From: JACPKO01 sp964406775 | GTDB taxonomy: Bacteria > Patescibacteriota > Microgenomatia > Daviesbacterales > UBA10151 | NCBI GenBank assembly: GCA_964406775.1 | Contig: CAYOSW010000001.1 | Coordinates: 1 to 64,000 of the forward strand | Direction of reading: 5' to 3' | Length of the DNA stretch: 64,000 nucleotides | Part shown: piece by piece, positions 1 through 8,255 of the stretch | Position numbering within the stretch: position 1 is the stretch's first letter | Layout of the letters: every line of letters begins with the position of its first letter | Made by a program: the position numbers and the translations under genes | Notes under the pieces: model-generated | What the model saw: only the letters and a program-made list of their open reading frames with translations | What the model was told of the DNA's origin: nothing | Databases searched by the model: none

Positions 1-698
1 TAAAACAGGTTCATAGTTACTTAAAAAGCAGATTTAAAAATATAGATTTTAAAGAGAGTCTGGATGAAAATATAGATCTTTTAGATGCTTATTTGATACT
101 TCTGCATAATGAATCTTCAAATTTAGCTTGGAGAATAATATTAGAGTTTTCTGAAAGTGAATTTAAAGTGAATCTAGTCAAAAAATCAGTCGCTACGGAT
201 AAAAACTTTATTGAAATTTTGGATGCTGAATTCATGAAAAAACATATTGCAATCGCCAACGTAATTAAAAAAGTTGTAGATGAAGCTAATCTTTCTGAAT
301 CTGAGATTATTTTACTTAAAGAAGGTTTAGAACAAACTGTTGATCAGTTAAAAATTTCTTTATCAAGAAATAAGGAAGTTGAAAGCACTACTGAAGAAAG
401 TACTGAGCCTACAATTAAGTTGACTACTATTAGTGGTAGTAAAGGTATGTCTGCCGGGTTTGTTTTTATAATTAATATGAATGATGGAGAATTTCCAAAA
501 GATCCAAGAAATCCTTCAGATGATGAGATTTGCCAATTATTAGTAGCCTTAACTAGAACGAGGAAACAGTGCTATTTTGTATCTAACAAGAGTTTTGGGA
601 TTAAACGAGGAATCCGTCAATCAAGCTTCATTAGATGGATTAATCAAGACAATATAGAAGAAATAACCGCAGATGCAGCTTATTTTAGAGGTACTTAG
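1..698 (+). CDS. UvrD/Rep-like superfamily 1 helicase, C-terminal part (5' end outside window)
   Basis: The frame is open from the window edge (position 3) to the TAG at 696-698, so the gene begins further left. The visible ~230 residues end with helicase motif V-like TTISGSKGMSAGFVFI and motif VI-like LLVALTRTRKQCYFV, the usual C-terminal signature of UvrD/Rep DNA helicases (ATP-driven 3'-5' unwinding). The Gly-Ser-Lys-Gly-Met version replaces the common His-x-x-Lys-Gly-Leu, so it is a divergent member. It converges on the TM2 gene and overlaps it by 14 nt. Its role in element replication or transfer is inferred from location only. Confidence 0.7.
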   Translation, partial: KQVHSYLKSRFKNIDFKESLDENIDLLDAYLILLHNESSNLAWRIILEFSESEFKVNLVKKSVATDKNFIEILDAEFMKKHIAIANVIKKVVDEANLSESEIILLKEGLEQTVDQLKISLSRNKEVESTTEESTEPTIKLTTISGSKGMSAGFVFIINMNDGEFPKDPRNPSDDEICQLLVALTRTRKQCYFVSNKSFGIKRGIRQSSFIRWINQDNIEEITADAAYFRGT

Positions 699-936
699 CT
701 TTAAAAGCTTTATCTGACATAGTTAAATAATAAATTCCTTCAATAAACCCGAGGAACATTGGGATACTTGTCCAAGAAAACAGGAGATAAGTTATTCCCC
801 AACCTACCTGACCTAGATAGAACTTATGTATTCCAATTCCTCCCAATAGGATAGATAGAATTCCTGCAGTTACTTTACTTTTACCACCTCTTTTATCAAT
901 TGCTAACTGGTTTGTATGTTTACTCATCTCAGGCAT
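685..936 (-). CDS. TM2 domain membrane protein
   Basis: The 83-residue protein has two hydrophobic helices flanking the TM2 signature GGIGIHKFYLGQVGWG, followed by a second helix and a short tail. TM2 proteins are small membrane proteins of unknown biochemical role. The start at 936 sits directly behind the stop of the M23 gene; an in-frame ATG at 927 (MSKHTN) is an equally possible start. It is the last gene of the leftward conjugation cluster, so it may be co-transcribed with it. Confidence 0.75.
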   Translation of the reverse strand: MPEMSKHTNQLAIDKRGGKSKVTAGILSILLGGIGIHKFYLGQVGWGITYLLFSWTSIPMFLGFIEGIYYLTMSDKAFKAKYL

Positions 937-937
937 A

Positions 938-1570
938 TTATACAGGGTTTCCGTCTAAAAAGGTTCTTGGGTTTACAGGAATACCAAATACTCGTATTTC
1001 AAAATGTAAATGTGGGCCTGTTGACCAACCAGTAGTACCTTCAAGACCTATCACCTGGTTTGTAGTTTTAATTTCCTGATCTTTAGCGACATAAATCTTA
1101 TCTAAATGTGTATAAACTGAGGTGATGTTATTTCCATGATCTATGATAATGTGTTTTCCAAAACCCCAAGATATTTCATTAGCATAAATTACTTTACCTG
1201 GCATAAAAGCAGTAACTGGATCTCCAACTTTCCCAATAGGACTCGCAATATCAATTCCGGTATGAATAGGTTGATATGGTAAATCTGCTTCGCCAAAATT
1301 TAAAGTTACAACTCCTTTCGTAGGCCAGACTCTTTTAGTGTCAATTTCTTTGATAACTTCACCAGTTGCTGGATCATGAATCTGGACTATCTTTGTAATT
1401 TCATTAACCGAAGCCAGTTTGTCGGAAATAATGTTTATTCCAGTATTTACTAGAATAATGACTGCGATAACCGGCATTAGAAGAATAATTAAAAATGCAG
1501 TAGCAACAACAGTGAGTTCTTTCTTAAATGACCAGACAGCAGCAATAACTTTTGGATTTAGGAGATTCAT
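938..1570 (-). CDS. Membrane-anchored M23 family metallopeptidase
   Basis: The 210-residue protein has one N-terminal membrane helix (about residues 16-42) and a C-terminal LytM/M23 domain with the zinc ligands in HTGID (first His/Asp) and HLHFE (HxH). M23 enzymes cut peptide bridges of peptidoglycan. Sitting directly downstream of the VirB4 gene (5-nt gap), it is best read as the wall hydrolase that opens the envelope for the conjugation channel, the VirB1 role. No clear Shine-Dalgarno is present, so translation probably depends on the upstream gene. Confidence 0.88.
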   Translation of the reverse strand: MNLLNPKVIAAVWSFKKELTVVATAFLIILLMPVIAVIILVNTGINIISDKLASVNEITKIVQIHDPATGEVIKEIDTKRVWPTKGVVTLNFGEADLPYQPIHTGIDIASPIGKVGDPVTAFMPGKVIYANEISWGFGKHIIIDHGNNITSVYTHLDKIYVAKDQEIKTTNQVIGLEGTTGWSTGPHLHFEIRVFGIPVNPRTFLDGNPV

Positions 1571-1575
1571 TCATT

Positions 1576-3384
1576 TTATAGATATATTTCTTTTGGATCA
1601 GTTGTAAGTAATGGGTGTTCTTTTTCAGAAGCTACAACTTTTAGAGCTACATGATTTTGATCGGCAATAATTAATGCTTCTCCTCTGTCACAAGTCATTA
1701 AAAATCTTTGCTCATATTCACTAAGATTAAATTCTTCAGCTACTTTTTTAATGGTAGTTGTATCCTGTTTCATTAAAATCCTGACGGAAGACTGAGAAGC
1801 AATGGCTTTGCCATATTCTTGATTCAAAAAGTCATTGGCTTGTTGAGAAATGATAGTAACTCCTAAGTAGTATTTTCTGGCTCTTCTAACTAATCCGGCT
1901 ACAAATCTGGCTGATTCCTCGTGTTGTAACAATAACCAACCTTCATCAATAACTAAAATTCTTTTTTGCGGGCTAGTTTTAACTTGAGCATGAACAAAAT
2001 TAGCTGTTGTCATCATCATTATTTGTCTCAATGACTCGTTTAAATCTTTAATATCAAAAATAACCAACCGATTATCTAAGGCGATATTAGTTTGAGAGTC
2101 AAAAACAGTTGAAAGTGATCCTTTTACAAATCTCTCAAGTTTATTGCAAAGGTCTTTTTGCTTCATATCTTTTAGTACTTTGTAAAAGTCTTTCAGAAGT
2201 GGAAATTCGCTATTCTTCGCTCTGGTATTTTTACCAGTCATATTGAATCCAAACAACTTGTAAGTTTGGATTATAGCTTTATCAACCATAGCTTTTTCTT
2301 CTGCATTTAGTCCTCCAACCATTAAAGAAATAATTTCAGTTAGATCTTGGATGTGTTCAGAAAGATCATTTTCTCCGGTGTAAGATTTGAGGGAAAAATC
2401 AAAGGGGTTAATTTTCTCTTTGGATTTTGCAGAAAGTTTGATGTATGTACCATTCACAGAAGCTGCTAGCTGTTTATATTCTCGTTCCGGGTCAATAACA
2501 ATAACTTTTGTCCCCTGCATAAGCTGTCTAAGTATTTCTACTTTAGCGGTGTAACTTTTACCACTTCCAGACTGGGCAAAAATAATACTGTTAGCATTGT
2601 TTAAGGAGAATCTATCCAAAATTACGAGTGAATTATTAGATTTATTGACTCCATAAAGAATTCCTGACTCCTGTACTAGTTCAGATGAAACAAACGGGAA
2701 GGTTAAAGCAGCGGAAGAACTGTCTAAGTTTCGTTTTTGATTTAGCTGATTTTCTCCTCTTGGCAAAATTGACTGTAATCCTTCGAGTTGTTGGAAGGTT
2801 GCAGTTTTAATATAGAAAAGTCTAGTGGACATCACTGTTTCAAGAAGTGTGGTAATTTTGTTCAGATCAACCAAACTATCCGCCGTAATAGTCATATAAA
2901 TTGAGACTTGAAAGAGTTTCTCCTGTCCTCTTTGAATTTTATCTTTTAGTTCTTTAGCAGATTCCAAAGGATCAGTGATTTCAGAGCCAATCACTCTTCC
3001 TTGTTTGAGCATAGTTCTTTTTGTTGATTCTAGCTCTGTTATTTTTCTATTCAATTTTGGTAAAGCTAAGAGTGGATCAACTTGCTCAATGTGGTAAGAA
3101 ATATCAATATTATGGTTAAAGTTTATTAACATATTTAGCCATCCGGTAGAAGCAGTGTATGGATAAACTGATATGAATAGAGTCCTGACAAATTTATCTC
3201 CCATTTGTAGATAACTTCCTGTTTCTTCAAGTCCTGAATAGGAAATAAAATCTATCTGGTCTTGCTCACCGTAATTGAACTCAAAGGATTTTTTCAAAAG
3301 TTCTTTTTTAGTTAGTTTCTTCTTTGGTTTCTTGAGTAAGAAACTGCGAAAACTAATTGAATCAAGTGGTGGTATATCAAACAT
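1576..3384 (-). CDS. virB4: VirB4/TraC-type conjugation ATPase
   Basis: This 602-residue protein has Walker A AQSGSGKS at about 270-277, followed by VIVIDPEREY, and Walker B ILVIDEGWLLL at about 476-486 with a downstream SQQ motif, as in VirB4/TraC ATPases that energise assembly of type IV secretion systems. It starts at ATG 3384 behind a GGAGGG box and overlaps the upstream gene by 8 nt, implying coupled translation. At 602 residues it is shorter than typical VirB4 (~800); the missing N-terminal portion may be supplied by the 207-residue upstream protein. Confidence 0.9.
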   Translation of the reverse strand: MFDIPPLDSISFRSFLLKKPKKKLTKKELLKKSFEFNYGEQDQIDFISYSGLEETGSYLQMGDKFVRTLFISVYPYTASTGWLNMLINFNHNIDISYHIEQVDPLLALPKLNRKITELESTKRTMLKQGRVIGSEITDPLESAKELKDKIQRGQEKLFQVSIYMTITADSLVDLNKITTLLETVMSTRLFYIKTATFQQLEGLQSILPRGENQLNQKRNLDSSSAALTFPFVSSELVQESGILYGVNKSNNSLVILDRFSLNNANSIIFAQSGSGKSYTAKVEILRQLMQGTKVIVIDPEREYKQLAASVNGTYIKLSAKSKEKINPFDFSLKSYTGENDLSEHIQDLTEIISLMVGGLNAEEKAMVDKAIIQTYKLFGFNMTGKNTRAKNSEFPLLKDFYKVLKDMKQKDLCNKLERFVKGSLSTVFDSQTNIALDNRLVIFDIKDLNESLRQIMMMTTANFVHAQVKTSPQKRILVIDEGWLLLQHEESARFVAGLVRRARKYYLGVTIISQQANDFLNQEYGKAIASQSSVRILMKQDTTTIKKVAEEFNLSEYEQRFLMTCDRGEALIIADQNHVALKVVASEKEHPLLTTDPKEIYL

Positions 3385-4000
3385 AGTTATTTCCCTCCAT
3401 TAACATTTGAATAGTTTGTCCTTTAAGTTCCTGAGTTTTGGCTTGCTGTGGATTATAGAAACTGTAAAACAGATCTAACACTTCAAGTCCGTGCAGTGTT
3501 CTGGCTTTCATTCCTAGTTTTTCCAATCCGCGAAGGACAATATCTCTATTTAAATAAATATGTTCTTTGATTAAATTAAAATCCTTGATTTTATCGGTAT
3601 TTACATAAGGGATAACAACATAGAATCTTCTGGAAAGAATTTTATTACCTGAAACTAAACCCTTAATAAAACTACAGTAATTATCAATCTGGTCTTTGTA
3701 GACCTTTTCTTTTTCTGAGGACTTACTTGCGGAAGTTTGTTCTAAATATCTATCAATATCTACTTCTCTAACTCTGATTAAAAGCTGTAAAGGGCAAGGA
3801 AGCGAATTAAGGAAGTTTTGGAAGCTATCTATCAAGACATCCTGTTCGTCCTCACTTTTTAACTCAAAATTGATTGAGGAGGTTTCTATGACCAATCTAT
3901 ATTGGTTGTTAGGTAGTATTAAGATTCCATCTTTGACTTCTTTAATTTGTATCTGTTGACGGGAACTTACTTTATTTTTGGACTTGTTCAAGAGCCACAT
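3377..4000 (-). CDS. VirB4/TraC N-terminal-domain-like conjugation protein
   Basis: This 207-residue soluble protein has no ATPase motifs. Its pattern (short beta segments, then LLIRVREVDIDRYLEQ and a charged helical stretch, then RFYVVIPY) resembles the N-terminal region of VirB4/TraC proteins, which contacts inner-membrane partners. It lies between the PrgI-like gene (29-nt overlap) and the VirB4 ATPase (8-nt overlap) and has a strong AGGAGG box 5 nt before ATG. Together with the 602-residue ATPase it would make a full-length VirB4, so a split VirB4 is my preferred reading. Family membership rests on context and weak resemblance. Confidence 0.6.
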   Translation of the reverse strand: MWLLNKSKNKVSSRQQIQIKEVKDGILILPNNQYRLVIETSSINFELKSEDEQDVLIDSFQNFLNSLPCPLQLLIRVREVDIDRYLEQTSASKSSEKEKVYKDQIDNYCSFIKGLVSGNKILSRRFYVVIPYVNTDKIKDFNLIKEHIYLNRDIVLRGLEKLGMKARTLHGLEVLDLFYSFYNPQQAKTQELKGQTIQMLMEGNNYV

Positions 4001-4490
4001 ATAAGCCTCCTTTCTTTACTGATTTTAGAGAAAATGAATATTTTGGACTGGTAATAAGTCCTTCAAGTCGTACTAAATCCCCGATACTAACACTTGCCCT
4101 GTGAGTTTCTTTTTCCTGCTTCGCAGGCGCTTTTTTCAAAATTTTCTTAGGAGACTTTTCAAATACAGGAAAATCCATAATTCGCGAAGTCTGATTATTT
4201 TTATTGAACAAATAATATTTTGGTCGAACATTATAACGAAGAAGAATAATCATCCAATGCAAAACGACTTTTCCTTTAATTCGTACTGCCATAGTTAGGG
4301 AGAAAACTAACACAAGAAGTAATAAAGGCAATTTGTACCATGCCAAATGCATTGTCGGAGGAAGGATTGTATAAACAATCGTTCCCCAAATGACCGGAAC
4401 CATCAGTAACATGATTTGAGTTAAGTTAAGATTTCCGGCAATTTTATCCTCAACTGTGGTAATTTGAGCTGGTATTACTGTTGTTCTCAT
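3972..4490 (-). CDS. PrgI family (VirB3-like) membrane protein
   Basis: The N-terminus (TTVIPAQITTVEDKIAGNLN) followed by two adjacent membrane helices (about residues 26-70) and a short basic segment matches the PrgI family, the Gram-positive/CPR counterpart of VirB3 in conjugation channels. The C-terminal ~60 residues form a soluble extension with a YSFSLKSVKKGG stretch. Start ATG 4490 overlaps the stop of the VirB6-like gene (ATGA) and is preceded by AAGGAGG. Position immediately before the VirB4 genes is the normal VirB3-VirB4 order. Confidence 0.85.
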   Translation of the reverse strand: MRTTVIPAQITTVEDKIAGNLNLTQIMLLMVPVIWGTIVYTILPPTMHLAWYKLPLLLLVLVFSLTMAVRIKGKVVLHWMIILLRYNVRPKYYLFNKNNQTSRIMDFPVFEKSPKKILKKAPAKQEKETHRASVSIGDLVRLEGLITSPKYSFSLKSVKKGGLYVALEQVQK

Positions 4491-5809
4491 GCTCTTACAA
4501 ACCTCCTTGGCGCTTTTACAACGCCATCAGTAGCAACTACTGTTCTGGATGTAGCATCTTTGTCAGTAGTCATAACATTCATAATCTGACCGCCAATTTT
4601 TCTCACAATACCTCTACCTGAGTTGTAGAAAATAAGTTGCATCAGAATTGATGGAGTTTTTAAAAGAGTAAAGAATAAACCAATTCCTACAGCGATAGAA
4701 ATTAAAGAATTATTACTATTTCCAGGGATTGTTAAGAAAGATGAGGCTAGTTGAATAATAACTACATGCACAAAGACTGTAAAAACAGTAACTATATAGC
4801 TTTTAATAGCTATTTCTGCAAAATCTGAGAATCGAGGGAGAGTCCAAAGAAGAAATATTAATGGAGATAATACACCGGCTAAACAAATAGTAATAAGTCT
4901 GGTTATATACAAAAGAAGTAATACAATAGAAACAATAAGAAATATAATGAGAAAAATTAAAGTAATAAGGGGAGTGTTGCCGGTAATAAATGTCGCTGGA
5001 TTTATAGCATTTAAAACCCACGCTTGAGTTAATCCACCCGTTAGATTCAGTACTCCTTTAACTAGAGCATTACAAGTAATAATTACATAGTCAGCTAAAA
5101 ATAATGAGATGTTTGCTCCAAGAAATGCTAAACCAATTCTCGGTAATAACTGTTTAAGTTCTACTTCTTCAAATCCTAATGTTGAAGCACTCATGAAGTG
5201 GAGTCCAAGTAACGCTACTACTAGAACAAAAAGTGAGTCTGTAATACCTAAAATAATTAGCCAGAAATTAAACACGACTGAATTATTTAATAAAGTTGGT
5301 GTAGTCAGTAAAAATCCAAATATTGCATCAACAATGGGTTTTGTAGCACTTTCAACTATATTTTGCATAAATGCCGTTACTGCATCAATCAGAACTTGTG
5401 TGAGTCCATCACTGGGAGTTACCGGACTAAGAGGAGTTAAATTTAAAGCAGCAGTATTAGTAGCATTTGTAGGATTGCCAATAGCATTTTGAAATACGGA
5501 TATTAAAACGCCAGATCCTAATACCAGTAATAGTCCTATCAATGCATTACGAATTGTTTTCTTCGCATTTTCTAAACTTTCTGGTTGGCCTGAAGAAGTA
5601 AGATAAAAGTAACCGCCTTTAATAAGAAAAAGAACGGCTGCGCCAGAAGCAAGAGCAGTAATTATTTGTAAAGTACTTGAAGTGTAATTATTTATGTCCG
5701 CACTTGTAGAAACTGCATACGCAGGTGAAGCATAGAAAAGAAACGGCAGCACCACTGCCAATGAGGCAAGAAGCCTCTTGCTTTGCAACAGATATTTTAA
5801 GCACTTCAT
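4487..5809 (-). CDS. VirB2-like domain fused to VirB6/TrbL-like channel protein
   Basis: This 440-residue protein has a signal peptide (about 1-32, ending PAYA) and then a two-helix region with GGYFYLTSSGQPESLENAKKTI, nearly the same motif as the stand-alone pilin gene just upstream. Residues ~150-400 hold at least five hydrophobic segments in a TrbL/VirB6-like arrangement, and the tail is basic (VKAPRRFVRA). VirB6 forms the inner-membrane part of the channel; VirB2 is the pilus subunit. The fusion is visible in sequence; its consequence is inference. No clear ribosome binding site precedes ATG 5809. Confidence 0.8.
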   Translation of the reverse strand: MKCLKYLLQSKRLLASLAVVLPFLFYASPAYAVSTSADINNYTSSTLQIITALASGAAVLFLIKGGYFYLTSSGQPESLENAKKTIRNALIGLLLVLGSGVLISVFQNAIGNPTNATNTAALNLTPLSPVTPSDGLTQVLIDAVTAFMQNIVESATKPIVDAIFGFLLTTPTLLNNSVVFNFWLIILGITDSLFVLVVALLGLHFMSASTLGFEEVELKQLLPRIGLAFLGANISLFLADYVIITCNALVKGVLNLTGGLTQAWVLNAINPATFITGNTPLITLIFLIIFLIVSIVLLLLYITRLITICLAGVLSPLIFLLWTLPRFSDFAEIAIKSYIVTVFTVFVHVVIIQLASSFLTIPGNSNNSLISIAVGIGLFFTLLKTPSILMQLIFYNSGRGIVRKIGGQIMNVMTTDKDATSRTVVATDGVVKAPRRFVRA

Positions 5810-5837
5810 AAAATAATCTCGTTAGGCAGATTAAAAT

Positions 5838-6170
5838 TTAGTGAGCTCCTCCGAAAGCCGTACTGGCAAGTTGTGTCACAATATTGGATAACACAAAAGC
5901 TGCAAGTACTACTGTTAGGCCAATTGCTGAGTAGAGAATTGTTTTCTTAGATCTATCTAAACTTTCTGGATTACCTGAACTAGTGATATATCCAAACCCT
6001 CCCCAGACAAAAAATCCAGCTGAAACTAAACCTGAGAGCGTAACTAAAACCTGAATAATACTTTGAATAAAAGTTTGGATTTTAGAAACATCAGCAGATT
6101 GAGCAAACACAGGTGTTGCTGTGATAAGTGAAGTAACTATAGCTGCATTAAGAATAATTGCTTTTTTCAT
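5838..6170 (-). CDS. VirB2/TrbC-like pilin
   Basis: A 110-residue protein with a cleavable-looking signal (ends PVFA), two hydrophobic helices and the linker GGFGYITSSGNPESLDRSKKTI. This is the VirB2/TrbC layout of the major pilus subunit in conjugation systems. I use ATG 6170 because AGGAGG lies 5 nt upstream; a longer GTG start at 6176 would overlap that box. It is the first gene of the leftward conjugation operon; the upstream gap to 6268 contains no other gene. Confidence 0.85.
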   Translation of the reverse strand: MKKAIILNAAIVTSLITATPVFAQSADVSKIQTFIQSIIQVLVTLSGLVSAGFFVWGGFGYITSSGNPESLDRSKKTILYSAIGLTVVLAAFVLSNIVTQLASTAFGGAH

Positions 6171-6267
6171 GAGCACCTCCTTTCATAAAAATGTACAAAA
6201 AAACTGCCAAGAAGGCAGTTTGTAAAACTTTATAAGCTTGACGTGATTATATCATTCAATATCAATT

Positions 6268-6741
6268 ATGCAACAGGTGAAAATACTTCTGGCACTTTTA
6301 AACTTTAGTATTAGACCCTATAATAGAATAAGGATGGGAATTGAAAGATTATTTAGATGGAGGAAGCAAGCACCGGCAAGAAGAGAGGTAGCATTTAGTT
6401 ATCCTGGAGTCCCACAAGAACTACAAGGTGATCCTGATGTATTACTTGCTCAATCTGTGCTTTCAGGTATTAGTAATTTACATGCTAGAGTCCTAGCTGG
6501 AGAAAAAGCAGAAGGACAAGTAAGACCACTCTATTCTATTGATTTACCCAACTATGATACTCAGGAAACTGTAGAAGTAGATGTGTATTTTGATGTTGGT
6601 CAACATAGACCAGAAGAACTAGCAATACTGGCACCTGCTATGTGGGACAGAATGTCAGATCCTAGAAAAGTTGGAGAGATTAGACCTTATTTACGAGCAG
6701 TTGCTAGAAAGTTGAGAACAGAAGAAAGAAGGATAACTTAG
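6268..6741 (+). CDS. Hypothetical protein of the element
   Basis: I do not recognise this 157-residue protein. The first ~30 residues are hydrophobic/basic and the rest is soluble with many charged residues (GEKAEGQVRPLYSIDLPNYD, EVDVYFDVGQHRPEEL) and an Arg-rich end. An internal ATG at 6334 (MGIERLF) may be the true start since no ribosome binding site precedes 6268. It is divergent from the pilin operon and convergent with the Tat-exported protein gene, separated by 6 nt. Confidence 0.5.
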   Translation: MQQVKILLALLNFSIRPYNRIRMGIERLFRWRKQAPARREVAFSYPGVPQELQGDPDVLLAQSVLSGISNLHARVLAGEKAEGQVRPLYSIDLPNYDTQETVEVDVYFDVGQHRPEELAILAPAMWDRMSDPRKVGEIRPYLRAVARKLRTEERRIT

Positions 6742-6747
6742 AATAAC

Positions 6748-7662
6748 CTATGCGGCTTTTAATCTTTCTATCTCTGCTTCAGCCCAACGAGCATGAGTAG
6801 GAAATCTATCTTTAAATAAATTCCGATTCCAAAGAAACTGAGATACAGAGACAGCAGAGCCCTCAACAATTGGATTAGGTAATGTCCCTATCCTCCAATC
6901 ATATCTTCTTAGATTATCAACCCATGGTTCTCCATCTTGATACAGATAATTTATTTCCCAAGGCGGTTTTGTATTTATATCTGCTTCAGATGAAGTTATA
7001 GTAACTCCAACTGTTTGAGCGAAATCTTGCATATCCGGAGTTAGTAAAACTTTTGATTGATTGAAATCGGTAGACGGAGAAACAGCCCTGTGTTGTAAAG
7101 GGTGAAACAATTCATGTAAGGCATACATTGTAGCTCTGTCATTATAAAATGATTCTAAACTCGCAGGATTGGTATCGTTTGCTTGGGATTGCCACCAATC
7201 TTGAGGGAAACCATCCTTGGGCCAGCGAAATATTGTCTGGGGTGTTCCATCATTCCAATAATAGGCAATGGCATTTGGATAGGGATCTTTATCATTTAAC
7301 GTTTTTCCTTCACTATTAACTATAAACTGTAAATTTCCTGAATGCTGGTTTGAAAAGTTAGTAATGCCAGCTGCTTCATATATGGATAATGCTCGGTACA
7401 AATTGGCATACAGAGGCAAATCTCTTCCTTCAGGTATATTACTTTCTGGAAAGACAATACCAAAACGCTGTTGCATTACTCCTGTAAGTTCTGCTTTCAT
7501 AGCAGCCGGAGAAAAATTTTCAACAGTCTTAGCTTGAGGTAAATCATGCGCTTGAACAGTCTGAGTATCAGCAGCAAATATTATAGTAGCTCCTCCTACT
7601 ACAGTTCCTAAGAATTGTCGTCGGGTTAACGGAATATTAAGAAAGTGTTCACAACTAGCCAC
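6748..7662 (-). CDS. Tat-exported protein with HExxH zincin motif
   Basis: The N-terminus reads LTRRQFLGTVVGG followed by a hydrophobic stretch and an AHD-type cleavage region, a standard twin-arginine signal. In the mature part the segment YALHELFHPLQHR contains HELFH, the HExxH zinc-binding signature of many metallopeptidases. I cannot assign a peptidase family; an inactive or non-peptidase role is possible. The start is GTG 7662, 6 nt after a TAGAAT -10 box, so the mRNA is probably leaderless. It looks like cargo rather than conjugation machinery. Confidence 0.6.
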   Translation of the reverse strand: MASCEHFLNIPLTRRQFLGTVVGGATIIFAADTQTVQAHDLPQAKTVENFSPAAMKAELTGVMQQRFGIVFPESNIPEGRDLPLYANLYRALSIYEAAGITNFSNQHSGNLQFIVNSEGKTLNDKDPYPNAIAYYWNDGTPQTIFRWPKDGFPQDWWQSQANDTNPASLESFYNDRATMYALHELFHPLQHRAVSPSTDFNQSKVLLTPDMQDFAQTVGVTITSSEADINTKPPWEINYLYQDGEPWVDNLRRYDWRIGTLPNPIVEGSAVSVSQFLWNRNLFKDRFPTHARWAEAEIERLKAA

Positions 7663-7876
7663 TTAATTATTCTACCTCAAAAGTGTTACCGATCTTTCTC
7701 AGCCTACTCAGAGTATTTAGACCTCTAAAATTATGGTTAATTTTCAGAAATTTCCTTAGGATATAAGTGCCCTTTCGTAAAAATATTATTGCAATAAGTA
7801 AAAATATTGTGTTTAATTAAATTATAAGATTAAATCACTTTCTCGATTTTTTTAATATCCAAACCATACAATGATT

Positions 7877-7915
7877 ACAAGACAAGACAAGACAAGACAA
7901 GACAAGACAAGACAA
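7877..7915. repeat. ACAAG pentanucleotide tandem repeat (7.8 units)
   Basis: Seven perfect ACAAG units plus four bases run uninterrupted and stop 1 nt before the stop codon of the XRE regulator gene on the minus strand. The repeat therefore lies in that gene's 3' untranslated region. Perfect 5-bp arrays are prone to slippage. Confidence 0.95.
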
Positions 7916-7916
7916 A

Positions 7917-8138
7917 TTAATTATGGAACAAATCCTCTACTTTTACACCAACCTTTTTGGCTATCTTCATCAGTATCTTTAAAGAAGGGCTTTCTCTCCC
8001 TTGCTCAATATAACCCATATACACTCTACTTATCCCTAAAGCTTCAGCCATTTTCTCTTGAGTTAACCCCTTTTGCTTTCGCAATTTCTGAATTTTCTTA
8101 CCTAAATTTGTGAGAGATTTAGTTTTCTTAGTTGCCAT
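7917..8138 (-). CDS. XRE family helix-turn-helix regulator
   Basis: A 73-residue single-domain protein: basic N-terminus, then the Cro/CI-type helix-turn-helix LRKQKGLTQEKMAEALGISRVYMGYIEQGRESPSL and a short end (VEDLFHN is the typical last helix). Such proteins repress their own promoter and neighbouring mobile-element genes. A perfect 13-bp palindrome at 8140-8152, starting 1 nt upstream of the ATG, is the likely autoregulatory operator. It is divergent from the large surface-protein gene and may control it. Confidence 0.88.
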   Translation of the reverse strand: MATKKTKSLTNLGKKIQKLRKQKGLTQEKMAEALGISRVYMGYIEQGRESPSLKILMKIAKKVGVKVEDLFHN

Positions 8139-8139
8139 A

Positions 8140-8152
8140 CAGAATTATTCTG
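8140..8152. promoter_or_regulatory. Palindromic operator before the XRE gene
   Basis: CAGAATTATTCTG is a perfect 6-1-6 palindrome directly abutting the start codon of the XRE regulator. The position and symmetry suggest an autoregulatory site; binding is inferred. Confidence 0.45.
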
Positions 8153-8255
8153 GTAGGCATACGACGACAAGTCTACAAAGTATAACTAAGCATTTGAAGC
8201 TAAAAATGTACTTGCGTTTTTGCTAAGAAATACTAAGATAAATTAAGGAGGTATT

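Noticed and set aside
7871..8113. Plus-strand frame starting in the ACAAG repeat
   Set aside because: It is antisense to the well-supported XRE regulator and its N-terminus is just the repeat translated.
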